A stretch of 34,398 bases of DNA from Microbacteriaceae bacterium (GCA_024645175.1 JAHEGB010000010.1:1-34398), one strand, 5' to 3'. Counted from the first letter of the stretch, positions 1 to 8,884 are shown. Translations and numbers: made by a program. Notes: generated by a model not told the origin, from the sequence alone.

Positions 1-153
1 GGCGAAGTTGTTGAAGTGAACAACTCGGTTACCGCGTCACCCGAGTTGGTTAACCAGGATGCCTTCGGTGCTGGCTGGCTAATCAAGGTTCGTTTCGAAT
101 CGCTTCCTGAACTTCTATCTGCTGCTGACTACGACGCATTGATCGGCGAATAA
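1..153 (+). CDS. gcvH: Glycine cleavage system H protein, C-terminal part
   Basis: The window opens inside a reading frame that ends at TAA 151-153. The 50 visible residues run from GEVVEVN to LIGE and match the C-terminal half of the lipoyl carrier protein GcvH, including the family's 'N.....P.L.N' segment and the 'GAGWL.K' strand. GcvH shuttles the aminomethyl group between GcvP, GcvT and the lipoamide dehydrogenase. The lipoyl-lysine lies upstream of the window and cannot be checked. gcvP starts seven bases downstream, so the two are probably co-transcribed, and gcvT may precede this gene outside the window. Confidence 0.9.
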   Translation, partial: GEVVEVNNSVTASPELVNQDAFGAGWLIKVRFESLPELLSAADYDALIGE

Positions 154-160
154 AACACAA

Positions 161-2980
161 ATGCCACTCGACCACGAAAAATTTCAATACCGTCACATTG
201 GCACTTCATCAACCGAACAGCAGACCATGTTGTCTGCACTCGGTTATGAAACCCTCGACTCGCTTCTAAGCGCAGCGGTTCCTGAGGTAATTCGTTTTCG
301 TGGTGACAGCACTTTAGACCCTGCTCGCAGTGAGGCTGAGGCACTTGCCGAGCTTCGCAAGATTGCAAGCAAAAACCGCGTCACCACTTCGATGATTGGT
401 TTGGGTTACTACGGCACCCACATTCCTGGTGTAATCAAGCGCAACGTTCTCGAAAACCCTTCGTGGTACACCGCATACACGCCATACCAGCCTGAAATCT
501 CACAGGGTCGCCTCGAAGCGCTGATCAACTTTCAAACCATGGTCACCGACCTCACCGGCATGAAGACCGCTAATGCTTCGATGCTCGACGAATCAACGGC
601 TGCTGTTGAAGCCATGATGATTGCAAAGCGAACCGCGAGCAACGAGTCGAACGTCTTCTTGGTTGACGCAGACACCCTTCCTCAGACCAAGGCACTTCTC
701 GAGCACCGCGCAGAACCAATGCAGTTCGAGATCAAATATTTCGAAAGCGACAGCGATATCGCTGCTCACGGCGAGCACTTCGGTTCACTTCTGCAGTATC
801 CGGGCGCGAGCGGTCGAATTACTGACCTCTCTCCAGTGATTTCGGCTACTCATGCAGTCGGCGGTGTTTCGGTTGTTGCAGCTGACCTCTTGGCACTGAC
901 CCTGTTGACCTCTCCTGGCGAGCAGGGTGCAGACGTTGTCGTTGGTACAACCCAGCGATTCGGCGTGCCAATGGGCTTTGGTGGCCCACACGCGGGCTAT
1001 CTCGCGGTTCGCAATGACCTAGAGCGCTCAATGCCTGGTCGTTTGGTTGGTCTCTCTGTTGACGCAGATGGTGCCGCCGCCTATCGCCTAACCCTGCAGA
1101 CTCGCGAGCAGCACATTCGTCGTGAGCGTGCTACCTCGAACATTTGTACCGCTCAGGTTTTGCTTGCCGTAATTGCAGGCATGTATGCCGTTTATCACGG
1201 CCCTGACGGCTTGAAGGCGATTGCTAGCGAGGTGCACTCTAAGACGGCTCGTCTGGCAAAGGGGCTCTCGGCTGCCGGCATCAAGGTGAAGCACGCAGAC
1301 TTCTTCGACACTCTCGAGTTGTGCGATGTCGACGCAAACAAACTCTTCGCGGCTGCACGAGCAAAGAACATCACGATGCTGGTTAGAAGCGAAAACTGCC
1401 TTCAGCTTTCGCTAGACGAAACCACAACAGAAGAAAACCTGGCAGATCTCGGCGAGGTTTTCGGTGCGACAATTCCTTCTTCAGCAAGCAGCCAACTTTC
1501 GACATTTGCTCGCACGAGTGAATATCTAACTCACCCAGTTTTCAACTCACACCACAGCGAAACCGCAATGCTTCGCTACCTAAAGCGACTTGCAGATTAC
1601 GACTATGCGCTTGACCGCGGAATGATTCCGCTTGGCTCTTGCACCATGAAGCTGAACGCAACCAGCGAGATGGAGCCAGTCACCTGGCCAGAGTTCGGAA
1701 ACATTCACCCATTCGCACCGGCCGAAGATGTCAGCGGATATCTCGAACTTGTCGACACTTTGCAATCTTGGTTGAGCGACCTAACCGGTTACGACAACGT
1801 TTCGATTCAGCCAAACGCAGGCAGCCAGGGCGAACTTGCCGGACTGATGGCTATTCGCGGTTACCACCTAAGCCGCGGCGATGTTCAGCGTGACGTTTGC
1901 TTGATTCCGTCTAGCGCACACGGCACCAACGCTGCCTCTGCCGTTCTCGCTGGCATGCAGGTAGTCGTAGTTGCTTGCGACGATAACGGAAACGTTGACC
2001 TCAACGACTTGCAAAACAAAATCGATGAGACTGGCGACAAGCTTTCGGCAATCATGATCACTTACCCTTCGACTCACGGTGTTTATGAAGAGTCTGTTGT
2101 TGAGCTTTGCGAAAAGGTTCACGCAGCCGGCGGTCAGGTATACATCGATGGCGCGAACACTAACGCTGCCATCGGCTATGCCAAGTTCGGCAAGTTTGGT
2201 GGCGACGTGAGCCACCTCAACCTGCACAAGACCTTCGCGATTCCTCACGGTGGCGGTGGCCCAGGCGTTGGCCCAGTAGCCGCTCGTGCTCACCTTGCGC
2301 CGTTCTTGCCAGGCCACCCGATGGCTCAAACCAAGCTCGCTAACTATGGGCCAATCTCGGCTGCGCCGTTTGGCTCTGCGAGCGTTCTGCCAATCTCATG
2401 GGCATACATTCGCATGATGGGTGCCGATGGCCTGCGCAATGCCACCGCTGCCGCGGTGTTGTCTGCAAACTACGTTGCCAAGAAACTTGAGGGCCACTAC
2501 CCACTGCTCTACTCGGGGCACAATGGTCTAGTCGCACACGAGTGCATCATCGACATTCGCCCGATTCAAAAAGAAACCGGCATCTCAGTCGACGACGTTG
2601 CCAAGCGCTTGATTGACTATGGCTTTCACGCGCCAACCATGTCGTTTCCGGTAGCAGGAACACTCATGATTGAGCCAACCGAGAGCGAACCGCTCGAAGA
2701 GCTAGATCGCTTCGTTGACGCAATGATTGCGATTCGCAACGAGAGCCGCGAAGTTGCTGCTGGCACCTGGCCAGCAGAAGACAACCCGCTTCACAATGCA
2801 CCACACACAGCCAAGATGATTGCTGGCGAATGGAACCACCCATATTCGCGTGAGCTAGCTGTCTATCCGGTTGCTGGTCAGCACCGTCACAAGTACTGGC
2901 CGATCGTGCGTCGCATTGACTCTGTCTATGGTGACCGCAACTTGTTCTGCAGTTGCCCACCACCAGAGGCCTTTAGCTAG
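161..2980 (+). CDS. gcvP: Glycine dehydrogenase (aminomethyl-transferring), P protein
   Basis: A 939-residue PLP enzyme that decarboxylates glycine and loads the aminomethyl group onto lipoyl-GcvH, releasing CO2. It is the long, fused single-chain P protein, close to the usual ~950 aa. The N-terminus has the family 'RHIG' motif. The PLP lysine is K690 in 'NLHKTF', followed by the glycine-rich loop IPHGGGGPG. The frame runs without interruption to TAG 2978-2980. The ATG at 161 gives a normal N-terminus, but the seven bases after the gcvH stop (AACACAA) have no Shine-Dalgarno, so translation may depend on ribosomes finishing gcvH. The last four bases (CTAG) are shared with the stop of the opposing hydrolase gene. 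Identification is secure. Confidence 0.97.
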   Translation: MPLDHEKFQYRHIGTSSTEQQTMLSALGYETLDSLLSAAVPEVIRFRGDSTLDPARSEAEALAELRKIASKNRVTTSMIGLGYYGTHIPGVIKRNVLENPSWYTAYTPYQPEISQGRLEALINFQTMVTDLTGMKTANASMLDESTAAVEAMMIAKRTASNESNVFLVDADTLPQTKALLEHRAEPMQFEIKYFESDSDIAAHGEHFGSLLQYPGASGRITDLSPVISATHAVGGVSVVAADLLALTLLTSPGEQGADVVVGTTQRFGVPMGFGGPHAGYLAVRNDLERSMPGRLVGLSVDADGAAAYRLTLQTREQHIRRERATSNICTAQVLLAVIAGMYAVYHGPDGLKAIASEVHSKTARLAKGLSAAGIKVKHADFFDTLELCDVDANKLFAAARAKNITMLVRSENCLQLSLDETTTEENLADLGEVFGATIPSSASSQLSTFARTSEYLTHPVFNSHHSETAMLRYLKRLADYDYALDRGMIPLGSCTMKLNATSEMEPVTWPEFGNIHPFAPAEDVSGYLELVDTLQSWLSDLTGYDNVSIQPNAGSQGELAGLMAIRGYHLSRGDVQRDVCLIPSSAHGTNAASAVLAGMQVVVVACDDNGNVDLNDLQNKIDETGDKLSAIMITYPSTHGVYEESVVELCEKVHAAGGQVYIDGANTNAAIGYAKFGKFGGDVSHLNLHKTFAIPHGGGGPGVGPVAARAHLAPFLPGHPMAQTKLANYGPISAAPFGSASVLPISWAYIRMMGADGLRNATAAAVLSANYVAKKLEGHYPLLYSGHNGLVAHECIIDIRPIQKETGISVDDVAKRLIDYGFHAPTMSFPVAGTLMIEPTESEPLEELDRFVDAMIAIRNESREVAAGTWPAEDNPLHNAPHTAKMIAGEWNHPYSRELAVYPVAGQHRHKYWPIVRRIDSVYGDRNLFCSCPPPEAFS

Positions 2981-3954
2981 CCAATCTCAGTTCTAACGGC
3001 ATCAACAAATACCGCTGGGTTCTCTTCATGCAACAAGTGACCTGCGTTTGGCACAACCACAAGCTTTGCCTTAGGCATCTTTGTTGCAAGTTTTTCGGTC
3101 AGCGCAGTTTCAACAACTGTGTCATCATCACCGGTTATTAGAAGCACTGGCATTTCAAACTCGGTTAGGCGCGAAGCAACGTCGTTGGTCTTGTCTGCTC
3201 GCGAAAACTCCCAGAAGGCAAACTCCCAATTCTTAATCTTGAGCGGTGCGTGATAACCGTCATAGGTTTCCCCAGTCAACTTGCTCTTGTCGTGAAAACT
3301 CGATTCGAGCAGCGCATCGCCCGTTGTTGCAATCGAAGCAACCAGAGCTGGCCCAAGGTGATTGATCTGCGGAACATAAGTCAGCCACGCCATGCCAGCA
3401 CCGGGAGTGCCATTCAAGATGGCCGGCGACTCGAGAATCAGGTTTGAAACCTTGCTCGCATTATCGAGGGCATATTGCGCGGCAACTTGCCCGCCTGCCG
3501 AATGCCCAATCAAGACAACCTTGCGGCCATTGGCGAACTTGGTGACGAGGTCATCCAAGATTTGCATTTGAGCTGCCATCGAATAAGGGTTCAAGCCCTT
3601 CCAGCTGAGTGGTCGCTCGGTGAAGCCAAAGGCCGGGCGATCATAGGCAATCACGGTGTCGCAAGGCGAAAAGCTCTGCTGAATCGGCTTCCACGAGAAT
3701 GTGCTCGCGCCGAATCCGTGAATCAAAATGATTGTCTTGCCCTCAATCAGACATGAGGCGCGAACCGGGGTCTGCACATAGTGAATATCGATGCCAAGCG
3801 ACATGAAGAAAGTTGCGTCTTTGCCAGCAGCCTCAACGTTTGAAACCGTGCCCGATGTCGACACCGGCACCATCAGTGGGCCGAGAAGAATGGCGAGCAC
3901 GATGCTCAGCCAAATCATTTTTCGACGCTGCGGGTTCTTCGGTTTTCTGCTCAT
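2977..3954 (-). CDS. Alpha/beta hydrolase with N-terminal membrane anchor
   Basis: A 325-residue alpha/beta-hydrolase fold protein of unknown substrate. Residues 1-13 are basic and about 13-32 form one hydrophobic helix, so it is probably membrane-anchored or exported with the catalytic domain outside. The oxyanion 'HGFG' lies at 79-82, the nucleophile is S152 in GHSAGG, the acid is in GDDD (276-278) and the histidine is H306 in '[11 protein letters not shown]'. The triad therefore looks complete and the enzyme active. The general resemblance is to esterases and haloalkane dehalogenase-like hydrolases; nothing in the sequence fixes the substrate. It is convergent with gcvP, overlapping by four bases, and divergent from argG across 69 bp. 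Confidence 0.85.
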   Translation of the reverse strand: MSRKPKNPQRRKMIWLSIVLAILLGPLMVPVSTSGTVSNVEAAGKDATFFMSLGIDIHYVQTPVRASCLIEGKTIILIHGFGASTFSWKPIQQSFSPCDTVIAYDRPAFGFTERPLSWKGLNPYSMAAQMQILDDLVTKFANGRKVVLIGHSAGGQVAAQYALDNASKVSNLILESPAILNGTPGAGMAWLTYVPQINHLGPALVASIATTGDALLESSFHDKSKLTGETYDGYHAPLKIKNWEFAFWEFSRADKTNDVASRLTEFEMPVLLITGDDDTVVETALTEKLATKMPKAKLVVVPNAGHLLHEENPAVFVDAVRTEIG

Positions 3955-4011
3955 GGCTCTACTTTGACACCAAGACGGCGCAGAAGCCTGCCAATCGGGG
4001 CCGTTATTCGG

Positions 4012-4017
4012 TAGCCT
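4012..4017 (+). promoter_or_regulatory. -10 box of argG, leaderless type
   Basis: TAGCCT ends exactly six bases before the argG ATG at 4024. With the usual spacing to +1, the transcript would start at or next to the A of the ATG. No Shine-Dalgarno precedes this start. No convincing -35 was found. Confidence 0.5.
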
Positions 4018-4020
4018 TAA

Positions 4021-5334
<1,314 letters not shown>

Positions 5335-5337
<3 letters not shown>

Positions 5338-5364
5338 AATAATGTCAAACATTTCTTTGGGGGA
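5335..5364 (+). promoter_or_regulatory. Possible -10 (TAGAAT) and Shine-Dalgarno for the small-gene cluster
   Basis: TAGAAT at 5335-5340 overlaps the argG stop. A purine-rich GGGGGA at 5359-5364 lies four bases before the ATG at 5369. Together they support transcription from here and the choice of 5369 rather than the in-frame ATG at 5342, which would lie upstream of the predicted transcript start. No clear -35 was found. Confidence 0.35.
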
Positions 5365-5368
5365 AATA

Positions 5369-5623
5369 ATGACAATTAGGAACACCTACAAATTCGCTAT
5401 AGCGCTTGCGTTGATTTTCACAGCTGTTGTCGCGTCCACTCCGTCTGCATCGTCTACGCCCACTTCAAGCGAAGCTGGATTAGCCGGAAACGAGTGTTCA
5501 TTAGTTGAAGAGGTTTACCGAGACCTTTCTTGCCTTGCTACAGGAATTGACGGCGGGGCTGGTGGCGGGGGCTTTGGTGGTCGCCTTTGCAGCGGCATGT
5601 GCATGCTGTCAATTCGAATCTAG
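5369..5623 (+). CDS. Small exported Gly/Cys-rich peptide, unrecognised
   Basis: An 84-residue ORF with a strong GGGGGA ribosome binding site. Residues 1-8 are basic (MTIRNTYK). Residues 9-22 form a hydrophobic core (FAIALALIFTAVVA), followed by a Ser/Thr/Pro-rich stretch, so a Sec signal peptide is likely. The predicted mature part contains four cysteines and the run GIDGGAGGGGFGG, ending in LCSGMCMLSIRI. The stop TAG 5621-5623 lies three bases before the ATG of the first tandem copy, with AGAAG between, which suggests an operon. I do not recognise the family; a bacteriocin-like or signalling peptide is possible but unproven. A second frame (5505-5774) over the same bases encodes a hydrophobic Ala/Val segment, so a frameshifted or alternative product cannot be excluded. 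Confidence 0.5.
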   Translation: MTIRNTYKFAIALALIFTAVVASTPSASSTPTSSEAGLAGNECSLVEEVYRDLSCLATGIDGGAGGGGFGGRLCSGMCMLSIRI

Positions 5624-5626
5624 AAG

Positions 5627-5920
5627 ATGCCAAAACTCATTGGATGGTTCGTCAGGGCCCTGTTTCCAAACAGTGGGCTCGCAAATCGCCCTGTCAAAGT
5701 TTCTCGCAAATAATATTTGGCGCTCCAGAGAGAAATTGCCGAATCGAGCAAATACTCAATGGGTGAAACAGTGAAACCTGAGATGTTCTACAAAGATGGC
5801 AACCTAAGGCCCAGTGGAAATTCGAAAGTATGGAACCCGGTCTTACACGACTCAGTCCAATTGTTGAATTACGGCAAACGCCTAGATGGAACAGACATCG
5901 AAGAATCGAAAAACGGCTGA
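5627..5920 (+). pseudogene. Tandem small-protein copy 1, interrupted by an in-frame stop
   Basis: Copy 1 of three tandem paralogues. From ATG 5627 it reads 28 residues (MPKLIGWFVRALFPN...VKVSRK) and then meets TAA at 5711-5713. At the equivalent position copies 2 and 3 have glutamate codons (SREEYLALK, SPKEFVALK). The frame continues homologous after the stop (YLALQREIAES...TVKPEM...GKRLDGTDIEESKNG) to TGA 5918-5920, so a single nonsense change best explains it. Intact, it would be 97 residues, ten more than its siblings. Re-initiation at TTG 5717 could give a 67-aa C-terminal fragment. The function of the family is unknown. Confidence 0.6.
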
Positions 5921-5921
5921 C

Positions 5922-6185
5922 ATGGCAGACCCAATTCGTTGGATCGCCATGGCGCTTTTTCCGAACAGCAAAATAGCTACTCGGCCTGTGAAAGTTTCCC
6001 GAGAAGAATATCTCGCGCTTAAGCGTGAAAATGCTGAATCCAACCAAAGCGCGATGGGTGACACCGTTAAACCGGACATGATGCGCAGAGCTCAGTTCAG
6101 CGACTTCAACCATGACTCCGTCGAGTTTTTGAATTCTGGCAAGCGCCTCGATGGCACGAACATCGAAGAATCGAAAAATTACTGA
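5922..6185 (+). CDS. Tandem small protein, copy 2 (87 aa), unrecognised family
   Basis: An 87-residue protein beginning MADPIRWIAMALFPNS. It shares with copy 3 the core 'RPVKVS..E..ALKRENAES' and 'AMG.TV.P', and with copy 1 the C-terminal 'GKRLDGT.IEESKN'. There is no clear signal peptide. The first 14 residues form a short amphipathic hydrophobic helix (IRWIAMALF) and the remainder is charged and helical, suggesting a small membrane-surface or binding protein. ATG 5922 follows the copy 1 stop by one base (TGA-C-ATG), and the same junction recurs before copy 3, so the copies are probably translated by coupling. The upstream neighbour is an exported peptide. An immunity role can only be guessed. 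Confidence 0.6.
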   Translation: MADPIRWIAMALFPNSKIATRPVKVSREEYLALKRENAESNQSAMGDTVKPDMMRRAQFSDFNHDSVEFLNSGKRLDGTNIEESKNY

Positions 6186-6186
6186 C

Positions 6187-6450
6187 ATGGCAAACCCTTT
6201 TCGCTGGATCGCAATGGCGCTGTTTCCTAACAGTCGTCTGGCAAATCGCCCTGTTAAAGTCTCGCCTAAAGAATTTGTAGCCCTGAAGCGTGAGAACGCA
6301 GAATCAAATAAGCGTGCGATGGGCGAAACTGTGCCCTCGGGCTTACTAGGCAAGTACATTCCTTGGAAACCTTTGGGAACGAGCTCTCGATACAAGAAGA
6401 CCGGCAAGGGCCTCGAAGTTAACAATCTTGAAGACCCTTCAGAGTTTTGA
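6187..6450 (+). CDS. Tandem small protein, copy 3 (87 aa), diverged C-terminus
   Basis: An 87-residue paralogue of the preceding ORF, identical in length. Residues 1-50 follow the shared pattern (MANPFRWIAMALFPNS, RPVKVS, VALKRENAES, AMGETV). Residues 51-70 diverge (SGLLGKYIPWKPLGTSSRYK), and only the framework 'GK.L...N.E' remains from the tail of copies 1 and 2. Divergence concentrated in one segment suggests that part contacts a variable partner; this is inference. ATG 6187 follows the copy 2 stop by one base. The stop TGA 6448-6450 is followed after six bases by the promoter of the aldo/keto reductase gene. I do not recognise the family. Confidence 0.6.
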   Translation: MANPFRWIAMALFPNSRLANRPVKVSPKEFVALKRENAESNKRAMGETVPSGLLGKYIPWKPLGTSSRYKKTGKGLEVNNLEDPSEF

Positions 6451-6456
6451 GCCAAC

Positions 6457-6462
6457 TAGTCT
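6457..6462 (+). promoter_or_regulatory. -10 box of the first aldo/keto reductase gene
   Basis: TAGTCT lies exactly six bases before ATG 6469, the same geometry as the argG box. It separates the reductase from the small-protein cluster transcriptionally. No Shine-Dalgarno is present, so a leaderless start is likely. Confidence 0.45.
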
Positions 6463-6468
6463 TTCAAC

Positions 6469-7392
6469 ATGACTATCTTTCGCGACACAATCGGCGACAT
6501 CGGTTTCGGTTCGATGTATGCCCAGTTCAATGGCATCGCCCTCGGCTCTGAAGAGGCCTACCAAGGCGTTTTGAGTGCATTGCATGCAGCCATGGATGCC
6601 GGTGTGACGTTCTTTGACACCTCAGACATCTATGCCTCAGCGTGGAACAAGTTTGGCGAGAACGAGCTAATGGTCGCTGATGCACTGCGCACCTGGAACG
6701 GCTCTTCAGCCGACAAAGCGAAAATCGTGATCGGCACAAAGGCTGGCATCACACGCAAGCCTGGTGAAGTCTGGGGTCGCAACGCGACGGTCGACTATCT
6801 TCTGCGCGCAGCCGAGGCATCTGCCGGCCGACTGGGAGTTGCAAAGCTACAGCTATGGCAACACCACCGACTTGACCCAAACCTAAAATTAGAAGAGCAG
6901 GTTCAGAACCTCGACGCTTTGCGCCAGCGCGGAATCATCGAACACCTCGGTGTTAGCAACTACAGCGCGAAGCAATTGCGCAGAGCCATCGAGATTCTCG
7001 GCACCCCTTCCGAAGGCGGAATCGTCAGCGTTCAGAATCAATTGAACCCGGTTTACCGTCAAGAACTTGACGTGCTCGAAGTTTGCGAAGAGTTTGGCAT
7101 TGTCTATCTGCCTTGGTCGCCATCAAAAGGCGTCAAAGATCTCGATTCGGTTTTCGCAACAATCGCTAAAAATCACCAATGCTCAACTCACGCAGTTGCG
7201 ATGGCCTGGTTGCGTTCACTCTCCCCATCGATCGTTCCGATTCCGGGAGTCACTCGCATCGAGACAGTTCTCGATAACGTGAGCGCCCTCAAGGTGACAC
7301 TCAGCGACGAAGAGCTATCTCAAATCGAGAAGTCTTTGCCGGCGACCCAACCCATGGATGCCGAACTGGTTACGGACCAACCAAAGAACTAG
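6469..7392 (+). CDS. Aldo/keto reductase
   Basis: A 307-residue NADPH-dependent oxidoreductase with the (beta/alpha)8 fold of the aldo/keto reductase superfamily. The catalytic tetrad is visible: D50 and Y55 in FFDTSDIY, K91 in IGTKAG and H133 in QHHRLDP. The 'GVSNYS' strand and the C-terminal 'IPGVTRIETVLDN' cofactor loop are present. The 'QHR.DP' form resembles the YajO/AKR13-like groups that reduce small aldehydes, but the substrate cannot be read from the sequence. It is probably cytoplasmic. It starts from its own leaderless promoter and ends convergently with the XRE regulator, with CTAG 7389-7392 forming both stops. Confidence 0.9.
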   Translation: MTIFRDTIGDIGFGSMYAQFNGIALGSEEAYQGVLSALHAAMDAGVTFFDTSDIYASAWNKFGENELMVADALRTWNGSSADKAKIVIGTKAGITRKPGEVWGRNATVDYLLRAAEASAGRLGVAKLQLWQHHRLDPNLKLEEQVQNLDALRQRGIIEHLGVSNYSAKQLRRAIEILGTPSEGGIVSVQNQLNPVYRQELDVLEVCEEFGIVYLPWSPSKGVKDLDSVFATIAKNHQCSTHAVAMAWLRSLSPSIVPIPGVTRIETVLDNVSALKVTLSDEELSQIEKSLPATQPMDAELVTDQPKN

Positions 7393-8654
7393 CGGGCGTC
7401 AAGCGAGGCCGCGATTGGGCTTGCGTTGAGCCCAATCAAATCAGTCGCGGCTTTTAGGCAAGCCAGTGCCGATTCGGCCTCGCCTAGCTCTTCATAGATA
7501 GCCGCGAGCTGACGCCAGGCATAAGCCTCTGAACGGGTGGCTCCGCTGGCTTCGAGCAGGTTTCGAGCCGACAGCAAGGCACTCTTGGCGGCCCCGCTGT
7601 CGCCCAATCGAACATGGGCATTGGCTTGCAAGATCAATGCTCCAGCAAGGTCGCTGCCCTGCAATTGCGATAACGCCGAAGCGAAGTAGTTTTCTGATGC
7701 CGACGAGTTTGCTCGCATTGCTTCGACGAGACCAAGCACAGCTCGGCAATTTGCCTGCATAACCTGAGCATCGGCCATTGAGGCGATTGCGATGCACTCG
7801 AGCAACTCTTGCTCTATGAAATTTAGATCTGCATTTTCGTCTTGCAAGAGATACCAGGCATGGGTTTGCTTGAGCGCTGCAAGTTTCATGGGTCGCTCCA
7901 TTTTCTCGAGCAATGCAAGAGCGCTCTTAGAAAGCACGGCTGCTTCTTCGAACTTTGATTCGGCGGCTAGAACATATGACCTTGACCAGAGTTCTTGCAC
8001 TTTAGTTCGATCTTCGGCGTTTGAATCGTTCAATGCCGGGTCGGTCAGTTGTCTTGCTCGAAGCATGTCGCCGGTTTCGCAATAGACACCCGAGAGAGTA
8101 GCCCTGAGTTCTGAAACACTCGCTGAGTCAACGTCGCTTTGGTTTGCAAGTTCGCGAAGAGCCCTCTCTCCCACTTCGATTGCTGTTGACACCTGAAGTT
8201 GATTCGCCGCGATTCGACAAATAGCAATTGAGCTATCGAGTCGCGTCTGATTTGACGCTTCGAGATTGTTTAGGCAGGCCTCTTGAAAGTTCATGGCCGA
8301 TTCAAAATTGCCTTCAACCTCGGCAATCAATCCGTGAACAAAGTTGGCTCGCTCATCGGTCGAGTCTTTGGCAAGCAGTTCTTTGGCTTGCTTTTTGTTG
8401 CCGGTGCGAATCGCCAATTCGGCTTCGAGAGCAATCGCCTGGGCCTTGGTCTGCCGCTTTTGAGCAGGTGCCGAAACACTAAGCCGAGAGGCCAGTTGCC
8501 GAGACATTTTGACGCTTGCCTGGCGCTTGCCAGATTCGATCAGCGAGAGGTAACTCTCAGAGCAGATGCCCTCAGAGGCCTCGGCCAAGCTCATGCCGAG
8601 GTTCAGTCGCGCAGTCTTGAAGGCCCTGCCCTGAGCCGAATCGATTGTGACCAT
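7389..8654 (-). CDS. XRE-family regulator with C-terminal TPR domain (RRNPP-like)
   Basis: A 421-residue protein. Residues 8-60 form an XRE/Cro helix-turn-helix (FKTARLNLGMSLAEAS, then CSESYLSLIESGKRQ, the typical recognition helix). From about 70 to the end it is all-helical with repeated A/L/Y patterns (for example AYAWRQLAAIYEELGEAESALACL near the C-terminus), as expected of tetratricopeptide repeats. This is the architecture of peptide-responsive regulators such as PlcR, NprR and Rgg, though TPR-containing XRE proteins exist that bind no peptide. The ATG has a TAGACT box six bases upstream and no Shine-Dalgarno. Divergent from it, 76 bp away, is a 39-aa exported-looking peptide gene, and three TTGACAA repeats lie between. 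Autoregulation and control of the peptide gene are the natural inference. Confidence 0.85.
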   Translation of the reverse strand: MVTIDSAQGRAFKTARLNLGMSLAEASEGICSESYLSLIESGKRQASVKMSRQLASRLSVSAPAQKRQTKAQAIALEAELAIRTGNKKQAKELLAKDSTDERANFVHGLIAEVEGNFESAMNFQEACLNNLEASNQTRLDSSIAICRIAANQLQVSTAIEVGERALRELANQSDVDSASVSELRATLSGVYCETGDMLRARQLTDPALNDSNAEDRTKVQELWSRSYVLAAESKFEEAAVLSKSALALLEKMERPMKLAALKQTHAWYLLQDENADLNFIEQELLECIAIASMADAQVMQANCRAVLGLVEAMRANSSASENYFASALSQLQGSDLAGALILQANAHVRLGDSGAAKSALLSARNLLEASGATRSEAYAWRQLAAIYEELGEAESALACLKAATDLIGLNASPIAASLDAR

Positions 8655-8660
8655 GTCGTG

Positions 8661-8666
8661 AGTCTA
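8661..8666 (-). promoter_or_regulatory. -10 box of the XRE/TPR regulator
   Basis: On the minus strand TAGACT stands six bases before the ATG (8654-8652). A TTGTCA, the complement of the middle TTGACAA repeat, lies 16 bases upstream and could be the -35. The repeat array therefore overlaps the regulator's own promoter, consistent with autoregulation. Confidence 0.5.
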
Positions 8667-8672
8667 TTTCGC

Positions 8673-8699
8673 TTGACAAATTTTGACAATCTTTGACAA
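8673..8699. repeat. Three TTGACAA direct repeats at exact 10-bp period, putative operator
   Basis: TTGACAA occurs at 8673-8679, 8683-8689 and 8693-8699. The start-to-start distance is 10 bp each time, about one helical turn, so all copies face the same side of the DNA. The array fills the space between the divergent XRE/TPR regulator and the small-peptide gene and overlaps the regulator's predicted -35. TTGACA is also the sigma-70 -35 consensus, so one copy may act as a -35 element, but three phased copies look like a multi-site operator. Confidence 0.6.
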
Positions 8700-8727
8700 T
8701 ATCGTGTCATCGATGCCGTTAGGGGGA
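8700..8727 (+). promoter_or_regulatory. -10-like box and Shine-Dalgarno of the small-peptide gene
   Basis: TATCGT at 8700-8705 abuts the last TTGACAA repeat, and AGGGGGA at 8721-8727 precedes ATG 8731. No TTGACA copy sits at the ideal 16-18 bp from TATCGT. This fits a weak promoter that needs an activator bound at the repeats. An alternative pairing is TTGACA 8683 with TGTCAT 8705-8710 (16-bp spacer). Confidence 0.35.
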
Positions 8728-8730
8728 ATC

Positions 8731-8850
8731 ATGAAAAGGGTAAAGATGATCCTGATGACTGGAGCTCTGGCGATTTTGGTCTCATTGACCGCGATCACCA
8801 TTGCCCCAATGTCAGGCACCGGTGGCGCTCAGCCATGTTGCGGAATTTAG
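8731..8850 (+). CDS. 39-aa exported-looking peptide, candidate signalling pro-peptide
   Basis: A 39-codon ORF from ATG 8731 to TAG 8848-8850 with a strong AGGGGGA ribosome binding site. The N-terminus is basic (MKRVK), residues 6-25 are hydrophobic (MILMTGALAILVSLTAITIA), and a short polar tail PMSGTGGAQPCCGI follows. This is the shape of a Sec signal peptide with a ~14-residue releasable tail, as in Phr/PapR/NprX-type pro-peptides. A canonical lipobox is absent, and the paired cysteines near the C-terminus are notable. It is divergent from the XRE/TPR regulator and shares the TTGACAA array with it. A terminator-like hairpin follows at 8885, making this a one-gene transcript. Alternatives are a single-pass small membrane protein or a bacteriocin precursor. 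Function is inferred from layout only. Confidence 0.6.
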   Translation: MKRVKMILMTGALAILVSLTAITIAPMSGTGGAQPCCGI

Positions 8851-8884
8851 AGAGAGCAGCCAACTGACCGCATGGGGGAAACAC

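Noticed and set aside
1868-2329. 153-codon minus-strand ORF inside gcvP
   Set aside because: Antisense shadow; gcvP motifs including the PLP lysine lie on the plus strand here.
5694-6455. Long (253-codon) minus-strand open frame across the tandem small-protein cluster
   Set aside because: It starts at a TTG without ribosome binding site and reads as the antisense of repeated units. The plus-strand copies have ATG-TGA borders that coincide with the duplication junctions and conserved protein motifs. The openness may be a by-product of repeat structure; kept in mind because plus-strand copy 1 has a stop.
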